DNA of 64,000 nt from Hypomyces perniciosus. Its lineage: Eukaryota > Ascomycota > Sordariomycetes > Hypocreales > Hypocreaceae. The stretch covers positions 3,534,001 through 3,598,000 of the forward strand of contig SPDT01000001.1 in NCBI GenBank assembly GCA_008477525.1. The letters are read 5' to 3'. The position numbers were made by a program, and so were the translations under genes. Under the pieces are notes generated by a model. The model searched no databases, had not been told where the DNA came from, and was given only the letters and a program-made list of their open reading frames with translations. This document shows, in pieces, positions 26,337 to 36,678 of this stretch (positions are counted from its first letter, which is position 1; the number at the start of each line of letters is the position of its first letter).

Positions 26337-29085
26337 TTGAAGGGTCTGGAACGAAAAGGCTTTGTATAAATAGTAAGATATCTATGATTGACGGCAAAAG
26401 TCATGTATCTTTAGGCATAGGATTGCTCTATGAGAAACTGACGACTCATAGTTTTGTGGCCCATGGGCTTAATGGATTACAATGTCACCATGATTCCCGC
26501 ACATAAACATGAGGCGACCCTGAGCTCAGTCTAGGACATCGGCAAGGCCTCGGACTATCGGCCATAAAATGTTCGGTACTTCTACCACTTACTCACCGGA
26601 TGAGCCGAGTGGGTCGGGCAGAAACCGGAGCTCCGGGCCAGGGCCGAACGGACTGTAGCTTGTACTAGGTTTAGCACTATTAGTAGTATTTGTACAAAGT
26701 CAATGCTAATAGAGTTGTCCGTCAGCCAAGCGACCAGCAGATTGATACGCGGGTGCCGTACGGAGTCATGGATATTTTGTGGGCACCTTGTTCGGGTTCT
26801 AAGTAGTAGTAGTAGTATTACTGCCCTACCAGCTTGAGATCTACGAGTATTCAGAGTCGGAATATCAACTTCATCCATAGTCACATTGTTGATGATCCTT
26901 CCCAAAACCGTCCCATGTCCCTGCTTCAATACTAGTACTACCTATATGTGAAATACTTGTCCCCTCAGACCCATAGGTACGAGTTAATATCTCATCAGGA
27001 CATTAATAAAGAGTTCCTGAGTGTACTTCGTGCCTACCGTCTTTGTGACTTTGTGGGGGTTGGCAAGTTTTATTTTGAGTGTCTTACGTTTTAGTGAGTA
27101 ACAAATAGACCTTCTCGAATAAGTAGCACACCATCGTACTCCTGGCGCAAGAGCTGGATACTTTGGTCTCATAGGTATATAACGCCCTAGTCCCAATACA
27201 TATACTAGGAGTATACCCATAAACATCGAGAATTCTCGTCATTAGAAATATTGATTGAATCTTTGCTGAAATCCATCAATAGTTCAGTTGGAGATTTGTT
27301 ACCCTGTACGAAATGGCCCGTGCACACACGGCTCCAGCCTTACGAACCAACTTATCCCGACGTCAAGCACCCCTTTTTTTCGGGACAGCACACTAATTAA
27401 GTGGATTAACCGCAAAACTGATGAGTTCATATCCCGGAAGTGGTGATGGACATCGCCTAAATCTTCCAGATGACTTACTGATTTACTCCGTACCCTGTAC
27501 AAGTAGAGTCATTGATCATGTTATTACTGAACAATGGTGGCTTCGGAACAACGAACTGTTCGAGATGATAGAGCACAAACAGGGAGTACAATGCAATTAC
27601 TTATCTCCGATACCATCACAATGATCAATTAATAGTACATGATCTCCAGCCCAAAGTGTACGAGTACACAACCAAGAACCGCTAGTGGGGTTGTCAAGTT
27701 AACAGCCATTGACAGCAGCCACATACTGATTAGGTCAGTACGTGTTATGTAGGTGAGAAAATGATCGTCCACACCCCGACAATTCTCTAAAGGGCAAATA
27801 ATCACAAGCCTCTCCGGCTATAAATAGGCAGACAGCCGCTGCAGGGAGAAATACGAAGCCGGGAGGAGAGAAGAGCGTGCGGACTGCGGAGCGCTCTGGA
27901 AAAGAAAAGCCCTGAGTTGCCTTTAATTAAGTGATCTTAGTGGTGAAGTACTAGCAGTAGACTACCCGTGTTTCCCTGAAATGCCAATGCGCGCGTCATA
28001 CGGCCTTTTAGTTACGGAATATTAGACTCAGGACAGGTGGAATCGTGTTGACAGACTCTGGTGAGTATGATCAAATTCACTCTTATCTGCGGACCTCAGT
28101 CTTGCATGTACGGAGTAGTACAGCCAGTCATATGTAGCATACGGAGTACACCCCGTATTCCGCAGGTAGCTTATCGACTCTTTCAGGGACTTTCTCGAGG
28201 GACCCGAGCTTGAGCAACTCGGCGTTGAAGCCAAGCCCGATCCGTGCGACGCCACAGAATGCTGTTTAACATCCACTCCTGACATGGGCCCTCTGTGGCT
28301 CGTTGAAAGACAGCGGCAGCCAATCAGCAGGCGCAAGCGGCGAGCCATGCTGCTAATTCCTGGTAATTCTGCTAAATTGTCCAGGACGGGCCCCTGGGCC
28401 ACCAGTCCCAGACAGGCCTAGCGCGCCATGCACCCCCTTTTACCAGAGACGCTCCAGCAGCAAGATGGCCAGATGAGCGGGCAGTGGAGAGAGCCAGGAG
28501 CAAGGAGGTCTCCTGGCTCCAGGGGGGGCGGCCAGCACTGACTGGCCCGTAGCTGCAGAGGCGCGCCGCCCGCCAGCACAAATTCCTCCCCGTCACCACC
28601 CCCCAAAATTAATCTTCCTCCTGCTCAACCGGCCTCATTGCACTTCACTTCACTTCGCCATTCCCCCATCATTGCTACTTCTTCTGCCGCCGGTTGAGAG
28701 CTAGATAAATCACCACCCTCGACTCCTCGCGGCCGTTTGTGACTCGGGTCAGCCATTCCCTCGACCCCATTGACACGCGTCGTTCGTTCAGGGCCTCAGC
28801 TCGTTCTCCCTTTGGTAGGTCGTCCTCGCCTGCTCCCACGCCCGAAATCCCGTGCACCGCAACGCAGTATGCCGCAGAGGGCTGCTGCTTGGAGACGCAG
28901 TGGAATACGTCTGCATGAAGCGTTCCTTGCGACTTTGCCTCGCGATTGTACATCGCCAGAGGCCAACTCTCCACCCAAACGCACCTCCTTGACGCAGCGT
29001 TCCAGCTAACCAGCCGCGCCCAGAAACTCGCGCCTTCCTATCATCGTTTATCAAAGACCCATCCAGCCGCTCTTTATACATCACT
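26337..29085. other. 2.7 kb intergenic region upstream of the septin gene
   Basis: No convincing gene. The left half is AT-rich with scattered TACGGAGTA/TACTTCGTA words (26757, 27026, 27486, 28108, 28140). The right 600 bp are GC-richer and include CACTTCACTTCACTTCGCC and other pyrimidine-rich stretches, fitting a septin promoter and 5' leader. Confidence 0.5.
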
Positions 29086-31309
29086 ATGGGTAAGATGACA
29101 CTTTCTTTCAAGCACAGGGCCCTCCGGCCTGGTAAAGCAGGACCGAGAGATATTCTGGACGCTATCACAATGACATGCAATCTTGTGGGCTGCGTTGAGC
29201 GAATCCATAACGCATCACCGTCTTGACACTGCAACCGGACCACCACGTCTCGGCAACGACGTTCGTTTCTCGGAATCTACGCTTTCTTGGCTTCTGTTTT
29301 TTTTTGGTCCCAAAACGACATACCCTCTTTCACTCTCTTGTAGTCTACCTGCCATGGCCTTCGACTTGATCCAGCAAGTCAAATCCCGGACTCAAAGCAT
29401 CCACCTTGACAGGGGTTCTATATCGCCAGCTGTTGTTGCGTTGGAGCAGGCCGCAGCTCATCCTCAGGGTGCCAAGAGGATAAGCAGTTTGTCCAGTGGA
29501 CAAAACAGGTCGAGCCAGCATTCCCACTCCAATACACTCCCCATCACGATCCGCCGGTACCGCAGCATGCTCGAGGTTGATGAGCCACCGAACCTTGGTC
29601 CGTGGAGTCCGATGTCTTTCGAAGAACTATACTCGGGTCCCATGAAGAAGCCGTCCGCGTCAGACGATGAGAGTGAAGACACAAATCAGTCAACATCATC
29701 TCAACGCTCAACAGAGAGCGCGTCAGCCACTACGGAAAGCCAAGGAACTGATGTGACTTGTCAGAAGCCTATTCTCAGGCCCTGTTTTCTCAAGCATAGA
29801 TATATCATTGGCATGTGGTTTAGTCTTGCTAACATGCTATCACTTCAGCTTCGAACGGTGCCGATTCACCTCAACCAATGGGCAGCGCCTCGCCCCCTTC
29901 AGGTAAGATTGCATCTGTCTAGCTCAGATCGTGATTCTAACGTTGATTACAGTGGCTTCTCCTCCGGCCCCTGATAATAGGAACATTGTCCGAAGAAAGT
30001 TGACTGGCTATGTCGGTTTCGCCAACCTTCCAAACCAATGGCACCGTAAGAGTGTGCGAAAGGGATTCAACTTCAACGTGATGGTAGTTGGTAAGTCAAT
30101 AAGCACAATGAGGCTAGATTTCTTGAGCTAATCTTTGACAATCTAGGCGAGTCCGGTTTGGGTAAATCAACTCTCGTTAACACGCTTTTTAACACCTCTC
30201 TGTACCCCCCCAAGGAGCGAAAGGGTCCTAGCCTGGACATCATTCCCAAGACTGTCACCATCCAGTCTATCAGTGCCGATATTGAGGAGGCTGGTGTTCG
30301 TCTGCGATTGACTGTTGTTGATACTCCTGGCTTTGGCGACTTCGTCAACAACGATGAGTCTTGGCGACCGATTGTCGACAACATTGAGCAGCGGTTCGAT
30401 GCTTACTTGGATGCCGAAAACAAGGTTAACCGCATGAACATTGTTGACAACAGAATTCACGCTTGCGTTTTCTTCATCCAGCCCACTGGCCACTCCCTTA
30501 AGCCCCTGGACATTGAGGTCATGCGACGACTTCACACCAAGGTCAACCTTATCCCCGTCATTGCCAAGTCTGACACTCTCACGGATGAGGAAATCATAAA
30601 CTTCAAGTCCAGAGTAAGTTTATATCGTTGGTAATGGTAACGGTTAACAGTGGTGTGCTAACATCCAGAAAAGATTTTGGCAGACATTAAATATCATGGC
30701 ATTCAAATATTCGAGGGTCCCCGATATGAGCTCGATGATGAAGAGACCATCGCGGAGAACAACGAGATCATGTCCAAGGTTCCATTCGCCGTTGTCGGTG
30801 CCACCAACGAGATCAAGACTGCCGATGGCCGCAAGGTCCGTGGACGTGAATACCCATGGGGTATCATCGAAGTCGATAACGAGGAGCACTGCGATTTTGT
30901 GAAGCTGCGACAGATGCTTATCCGAACTCACATGGAGGAGCTCAAGGAGCACACCAACAACATCCTCTACGAGAACTACCGAACTGACAAGCTGCTCGCC
31001 ATGGGCGTCTCACAAGATCCTAGTGTCTTCAAGGAGGTTAACCCTGCCGTGAAGCAAGAGGAGGAGCGTGCTCTGCACGAACAGAAGCTTGCCAAGATGG
31101 AGGCCGAGATGAAGATGGTGTTCCAGCAGAAGGTGGCCGAGAAGGAGAGCAAGCTCAAGCAGTCGGAAGAAGAGCTGTATGCTCGTCACAGGGAGATGAA
31201 GGAGCAGCTCGAACGCCAACGTCTAGAACTCGAGGACAAGAAGGCACGCGTCGAGAGTGGACGGCCATTGGAGAAAGAAGGCAAGCGGAAGGGTTTCTCG
31301 CTGCGATAA
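29086..31309 (+). CDS. aspB: Septin, CDC3/AspB type
   Basis: A filament-forming GTPase of the septum and cell cortex. The preferred model has exons 29086-29089, 29849-29902, 29953-30090, 30147-30613 and 30674-31309, giving 432 aa. The first exon is only ATGG; it joins after a 759-nt intron to give [20 protein letters not shown]. The P-loop is GESGLGKST (about residues 66-74), the switch is [10 protein letters not shown], the base-specificity motif is IAKSD, and the septin-unique element is [19 protein letters not shown] polybasic stretch precedes the P-loop ([19 protein letters not shown]). The C-terminal coiled coil spans about 345-420 (heptad-rich, ending KRKGFSLR). The donor GTAAGA at 29090 is strong, and GCTAAC lies before the acceptor at 29848. 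An alternative first exon inside the long intron is possible and is listed separately. Confidence 0.93.
29354..29759 (+). other. ORF inside the septin long intron, possible alternative first exon
   Basis: An ATG at 29354 opens a protein-like frame ([20 protein letters not shown], later [20 protein letters not shown] and an acidic Ser-rich stretch). A donor GTCAGA at 29760 would leave the exon in the phase needed to join septin exon 2 at 29849. That would give a septin with about 135 extra N-terminal residues. Budding yeast Cdc3 also has an N-terminal extension. The donor is weak, and the ORF could be a nested gene or chance; I do not recognise the sequence. Confidence 0.35.
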
Positions 31310-32535
31310 GCGCCAACACTTCGACAACTCTCGAGTCGCCGTTTGCCTCCTGCACGATCAATGTCTGCGTACCCATGATGTCCATACACTATCTGCTCGA
31401 CGCCTCTCTTTTCCTTCGATTCTTGTCTTTTGTCGCCTCCTTCTCGTCACTTTATTTTAATCATACATCCTCACCTAATCGCCATCAAGAAAAGTTTATC
31501 TTACAGAGATGGGCAAGCAAAATTTCTTATGAAGAATGGTCATGCAACATGGGGATGTGCAGACTATGAAAATCGAAAAAATCGACTCTGTGTGTGACGG
31601 CCATGGCGGCGGGGAGGACTGGATTTCCTCGGGCGTCAAGCTCGTCAACGTTGGCGAGAAAGGGACTGCACTCTTGTCAGCGAGGCAGGGATGCTTGGAG
31701 AGCAGTAACAAGGTCTGTCCGCCGAGCCTCGGTCGCCGGTAGAGCTGCCGTCGTGCAAGAGTCACCATTCATTCCCCAAATGATCCACAACACTCATGGT
31801 TTCCTTGGAATCTACGTCGGGCAAGATTTGGCCGAACATACCCTTGTATCCATCGTCTTCACTTTCGGCATGCCTTCGGATAGTCTCTTGTCTGGATGGA
31901 GCAATGGCTGCGGATTTGAATTTGACTGGAGCAAACGGATGGTTGGAGGGAGGTTGAACAGCAACTGTTGTATTTTAGTCGTGTGGATGGGACCGGTTAT
32001 GCGACGTCTCACCACACACGAAGAACGTCTAGGCTTGTTTGTCTTTTTTCTTAGCTAGTTTGATTTCATTGTCTTTACTGAAACGTCTATTACCCTCTAC
32101 TACTTCGTATATGTTGAGTTGTATTCAATACTTGCTTTTGTGCCTTGGTGACGTGCTAGGTGCTTGTGGTCCTCTATTTTAGATGATATAATGGTTAATA
32201 TCAAATGTCGTCGTAGCTTTGTATGAAATACAGTCTCACCAATCATGGAAACAAGAGAAAGGAATAAGTATATAGCGGATGACTCCATATTCATAGACAA
32301 AGATAATACAACATTGGCAAAGTGACAATTCGTCCCGTTCATATCCCAGAGACGCCTACACCACCAAGCATGCCTACATGATTTCGTACCCACCTCCAGC
32401 GTTGCGCATGAGCGCCAATGGCAAAAGGACAGATATACCGATTGCATCCCCAACATTCCTGTCGCCCTCCAGCGTTTAATTCTTTATTTGGGGTTCTTTG
32501 GTTTTCTCGCTGTTTTTTCTTTCTCTCTCGTTCTC
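31310..32535. other. Spacer between septin and FIS1
   Basis: Holds the convergent 3' ends of the septin and FIS1 genes. It is mostly AT-rich from 32040 to 32300. One protein-like frame on the minus strand (31677-32246) is described separately; otherwise nothing is supported. Confidence 0.5.
31677..32246 (-). CDS. Possible small spliced gene, unrecognised
   Basis: On the minus strand, the exon starting at 31964 after an acceptor (ACAACAG) reads VQPPSNHPFAPVKFKSAAIA and continues SRQETIRRHAESEDDGYK, with good coding character. A candidate first exon is 32246-32240 (ATG ATT G, donor GTGAGA), which fits in phase after a 275-nt intron. Two endings are open: read through to TGA at 31762 (69 aa, ending VVDHLGNEW), or splice at GTATGT (31841) to 31744 and end at 31677 (65 aa, ending TALQASLPR). 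Both keep frame. No family is recognised and the first exon is speculative. Confidence 0.28.
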
Positions 32536-33187
32536 TTACCTCCTCCTGGCGTTCCTCAGGACAAATGCGCCGACAACACCAGCGGCGATGCCGATGCCGC
32601 TGAGGATAGCGACGCCGAGGAGACCTTCCTTGGCGACCTTGTCGTCGATGAGCTGGCGCAGGTCAGCGGCCTGCAGATTTGCGGGCTCCTTTTCGATGAG
32701 GAGGTCGTTGTAGCGACGGGCCTCGCCGTAGTTGCCGAGTTTGTAGTTGCCCAGGGCGAGGTAGTAGAGGCATTCGCGGCGGCGCTCGGGGGAGACGCGG
32801 AAGATGTCGGAGAGGAGGCGGACGCCGAGTTGCTGGTCGTTGCGGTTGTTGGATTTGACGAGGCCCTGAGGGGGTGGTTGTTAGGGGCATATGGAGAGGA
32901 GGGGTGGATGGATAGACGAACCCAGGCGTAGTTGAATTTGGTTTGGACGCCGACCATTTCGCCTTCTTTTTCGTATTGGGCGCGCAAGACATTGAGCTCT
33001 GAAGGGTTCAGAGGCCTAGAGAGGAAACGTTAGCGACGGGCTGGAGAAGCGCGCACAACATGGGGTTGGCACGAACGTCTCTGCGTCGAGGGCATCTGTC
33101 GTATCAAAGCGGGCTTGTCAGCTTTGGCTATCCTCGGTTTTGCGATGCGAGTTGGGGAGGGTGCTCACATGGGAGTTCTGTGACCAT
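32536..33187 (-). CDS. FIS1: Mitochondrial fission protein Fis1
   Basis: A tail-anchored adaptor of the outer mitochondrial and peroxisomal membranes that helps recruit the fission dynamin. Exons 33187-33169, 33095-33077, 33015-32922 and 32865-32536 give 153 aa, the normal size. The sequence begins MVTELPYALDAETPLNPSEL. The TPR-like bundle includes [29 protein letters not shown] and [20 protein letters not shown]. The C-terminal helix [20 protein letters not shown] is the membrane anchor, followed by the short basic tail LRNARRR that fits outer-membrane targeting. The first two exons are only 19 nt each. Two introns use GTTCGT donors, which are uncommon but give the family sequence. It is head to head with SPC24. 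Confidence 0.95.
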
Positions 33188-33665
33188 CTTGGCGCGGGGG
33201 AAACGTGCAGCGAACTGGATCGCTGCAGCAAGAACAGGAAAACAAAAGACTTTGCCAAAGTAAATATATCTATGAGATTTGTCGACGAGGCGGAGGATGA
33301 CGAGCGCTTGCGTTCTGAGGTGGGTAGGTGGTCTTGTGAGGTAAGTGAGGTCAGCCGAATGGCGCAGCGAGGAGCTGTGGCTAGTGAGGGAGGAGCTGTG
33401 GCGAGGGGGCAAATGACGTTGCGGCAAAGCATCGGATGTGGCTGAAATGATAAGCCTCGGTCCGTCGTCCCTGGCGACGATAATGACAGGGGCATGTTTT
33501 GGACTAGGACCGCCACATTCAGCCTTGTTAGACATTCCAACGTCTATACCGAAATCATTGCGCGCTTTGCATTTGAACAATCAATCTGGCAAAATATACC
33601 TGCTTACAATAAGGCGAATCGATCCAGAAACAACTACCCAGCTAAAACACCAAGACATCGCCAAC
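33188..33665. promoter_or_regulatory. Bidirectional promoter of FIS1 and SPC24
   Basis: 478 bp between divergent starts. It contains imperfect direct repeats of GAGGAGCTGTGG (about 33368-33400). ORFs here are small and not supported. Confidence 0.5.
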
Positions 33666-34321
33666 ATGTTGCTCGCAGAAGATCCCGCAACTGTATGTCA
33701 ACAACGCGTCCTCAACCGCCTCTCCCATATTAACATTCTCTCCAACAGCTCATCCACCACACCATAAACAACTTCAACATCCAGCCCGACAAACTCGCCG
33801 TCGCGCGCGTCACAGAATCCCTCTCCACTCTTCAGCAAGCCCGCGACCTCCACATCCGCGACGCCGAAACCACCCTCAAGAAACTCTCCCGCCAACTCAA
33901 CACCATCAACGCCCAAAACGACGAGCTCCTCACCTCTCACTCCTCCACCGACCACGCCTCCTCCATCGCGCGACTCGACACGCACAAATTCCGAGTCGCA
34001 AAGGCTGCGTCCGACGCGGAGATGGAGGCGGAGCGTCTGGCGCAGCAAGCGGCCGATGCGGCGGCGCGGCTGCAGGAGCTGGAGCTACAGGGCGTGGATG
34101 GATCCGAGGAAGGGCGGAGGAGAGACCCCGTGGATGATGAGGTGTTGCTGAGGCTGAAGGTATATCGCAGCTTGGGGATTGAGATTGAGCGCGATGAGAA
34201 GGATGGGGAGTGGGCGAGGGCGGTGGTGAGGAATGACAGGAAGGGGGATGTGCATGTGGTGAATATGGATAAGAAGTTCTCGAGGTACTTTTATGCCAAT
34301 TACTTTTGGCAGACGCTTTGA
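33666..34321 (+). CDS. SPC24: Kinetochore protein Spc24 (Ndc80 complex)
   Basis: A subunit of the Ndc80 complex that links the outer kinetochore to the inner kinetochore during mitosis. Exons 33666-33692 and 33749-34321 give 199 aa. The start [20 protein letters not shown] is characteristic of fungal Spc24. A long heptad-rich coiled coil runs from about residue 35 to 125 ([20 protein letters not shown] and onward). It is followed by the small C-terminal globular domain ([38 protein letters not shown]). The single 56-nt intron has a clear GTATGT donor. The coding region is GC-rich compared with its flanks. Confidence 0.95.
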
Positions 34322-34760
34322 TGAGGCTATGATTTTGGGATTGTGGTGGTATTCTGGCTCTTACAAGGAGTTGGGGGGGATGGTTTGGCTATTTCTTTGG
34401 ACAAGGGCGTTTGGGGGAGCATGGAGTTCACTTCAGGGGCACAAGAAGCACGGGGTGCAAAAAAAGATATGGTCAAAGGAACGAAAGCGCGGTATATTTG
34501 CTGGCAAATTTTACATTGAATCTTGAAAAGATTTCGACAAGTCCGATGTCAGGTTCCCTCCCATCCATATGCGCCACATCCGAGGCCGATTTATGACCTT
34601 TTCTGCATGGTGAACCTCCCATCCATACCCAGTAAACCCCTTCCCATTTCCCAAAATCGAAGTAATGTACAGCAGTATTGCTTGAAGTGTGTCTCGTCTC
34701 GTTCCATAGGCATTTCATCACTTCGTTAATAGGGGAGTGCCCCCCCATTTCTCATGAATG
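34322..34760. other. Convergent spacer after SPC24
   Basis: Holds the 3' ends of SPC24 and the small membrane protein gene. Nothing else is seen. Confidence 0.5.
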
Positions 34761-35483
34761 CTATCCGGCCCGCTTCACCGTTTTCGGCGACATGGAGAAA
34801 TAGCCCTCATTCTGGCCGATGCCTGCAAAACCATAACGCGATGCAGAAGGTGCTCTGGCCCTGGAGCTGTTGGGGGACGTGGGAGACACAGTTGACCTTG
34901 CTTCGGGACTCCTGGTGCGGCCCTTCATCATAAGAAAGCCGCCTTCTCCGGGCGTGGTCGGTCCTCCAGAAGGGGACCGGTGATGGTGGTGCCTATTGTG
35001 TTGTCTATCAGGAAGTTCGAGCCGCGAATTGATGGTTGTCCAGATCTCGTCGTCGCCTACTCGCCATCCTCCCACGCCTTCAAAGTCTCGCTCGGCACCA
35101 ACACTCGGGATAAGACCAAGACCGACGTCGCTCACGGGCGTGGCCGATCCGGCGGAGTAAACACTAACAGAGCTGGGCCGGCGACGGCGATGTCTCTTGA
35201 GGAGTGTTGTAGACGCTGATGGACTGATGGTGTTGCTAGTGGCGGAGGAGGATGAGGATGAGGAAGCTTGACGTCGTGGGAGGTAGTGCAACTTGTGCTT
35301 GGTAAGTCCGATCAGAGACCGAGTCACAAGCGATAGGGCGATGTCCAAGTAGACGAAAATAACGCGGAAGATGAGGATCGAGAAGGCGATTGTGGTGGTG
35401 ATGCCGGCGAAGAAGGCCAAGGGGAGCGTGACGACGAAGAGGAACGGCACGATAAAGGCGTAGACGGGATTGAGCAGCGCCAT
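34761..35483 (-). CDS. Small membrane protein of unknown function
   Basis: A single-exon, 240-aa protein. The N-terminus has two hydrophobic segments, about residues 6-27 (VYAFIVPFLFVVTLPLAFFA) and 30-50 (TTIAFSILIFRVIFVYLDIA), so it probably sits in a membrane as a hairpin. The rest is a soluble tail rich in Ser, Arg and Pro, with a Ser run (SSSSSSS), an Arg run (KRHRRRRPSS) and several SP/TP sites (ARSTVSPTSPNSS), which may be phosphorylated. I do not recognise the family. Coding is supported by the uninterrupted frame and the coherent hydrophobic start. Confidence 0.75.
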   Translation of the reverse strand: MALLNPVYAFIVPFLFVVTLPLAFFAGITTTIAFSILIFRVIFVYLDIALSLVTRSLIGLTKHKLHYLPRRQASSSSSSSATSNTISPSASTTLLKRHRRRRPSSVSVYSAGSATPVSDVGLGLIPSVGAERDFEGVGGWRVGDDEIWTTINSRLELPDRQHNRHHHHRSPSGGPTTPGEGGFLMMKGRTRSPEARSTVSPTSPNSSRARAPSASRYGFAGIGQNEGYFSMSPKTVKRAG

Positions 35484-36678
35484 GGTGGCAAGTCGGCGGC
35501 AGCGGCGCAGTATTATATATTTATTATCTCATGACATGGTTTTTGGTCCAGACGTCCGCTGGCTTATTTGCACAGCAAAGAGGCACGCGACACTTGGATG
35601 AAGATGAATCGAATCAATTGAGATGGATTATATCGGAGGATCAAGCAAGCGGTGGACAGCGGGAAGCGCTGAAAAGGGGGGGGGGAAGATTCGAGGTGAG
35701 GGGAAAGAATCGGACTATTAAATCCACGTGGCTTTTGGGATCTCGACTATGGATTTCATGTGCCGGCTCGTCGGTCTTTGGAGGAGAGAGGGTGTGAAGT
35801 GAGTTGGTTAGTAGGGAGTATGTTTGAGGAGCCGTCGAAGAAGTTGCCTATGGGGGAGGGGGAATCACATGTCAGAGCCAGGGATGCCATCTAAGTAGTA
35901 CTTGTAGTGCTTCTATTATCTCCTAGCCCCCAAAAGTCTCTCTGTATAATATTTCCTTAATTGTACTATTACCGTGTACGATGTAGGGAGCGCATTAAGC
36001 GGGAGCTATGGTTTATTCAATGTATGTGGAAATCACGCACATTCTATCCCGCACATAGGCCTTTTATACATATTATTGCCACTGCGTGTGAGACGAGCCG
36101 CCCTCCATTCTGCGCCATGATGCGAATTATACGTCGTGGAACGAAGGAGGCGACACAGTTCTGCGCCATACATGAATGGTTCAATCATTGAAACGGGGCC
36201 CCGGCTCTCGTGGCTTTTATATACGGCCATGTCATCGGCTCCTGAAGAAGCCATCCTCGGCATGATGTCTTGGAGCATAGCTTTATGGTGAAGATGGCAG
36301 TACTACTACTACTAATACTAGCACTAGATCAAAGTACGGAGTATCTATGACCCTGTATCTAGATATTAACTGATAAGGCTCAATTGGCATCGAAATCCTC
36401 CGGGCGGGTCCAATGCCTCGGGAGTCCCCGCTCTTCTCCACCGCTTCGGATCGAAGATGCAACTCCGAAACATACCGCATATGCAATACTACTCCCTCTC
36501 ACTGTCTCACTGTCTCACTGTTGTCTCCATGAAGGTATCATCCATACCTTTTACCGAATGGAAGTACATACATCGATCCGTTGTCTCTAGCTCGTTGTAT
36601 ATTCAGTCCTTTTACGGAGTACTCCCATACGACACAGAAACCTTACCGATAGAGTTAATTCACTGCCCATCATATATC
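35484..36678. other. Divergent intergenic region before the TatD-type gene
   Basis: AT-rich, with G-run and microsatellite-like stretches (35681-35690, 36300-36315) and TACGGAGTA words at about 36334 and 36614. The latter lies just upstream of the chosen TatD start, which argues that the in-frame extension upstream is not coding. Confidence 0.5.

Noticed and set aside
36457..36678. 74-codon N-terminal extension of the TatD-type gene
   Set aside because: Low-complexity (SLSLSHCLTVV) and contains a TACGGAGTA spacer word. The family homology begins after 36679.
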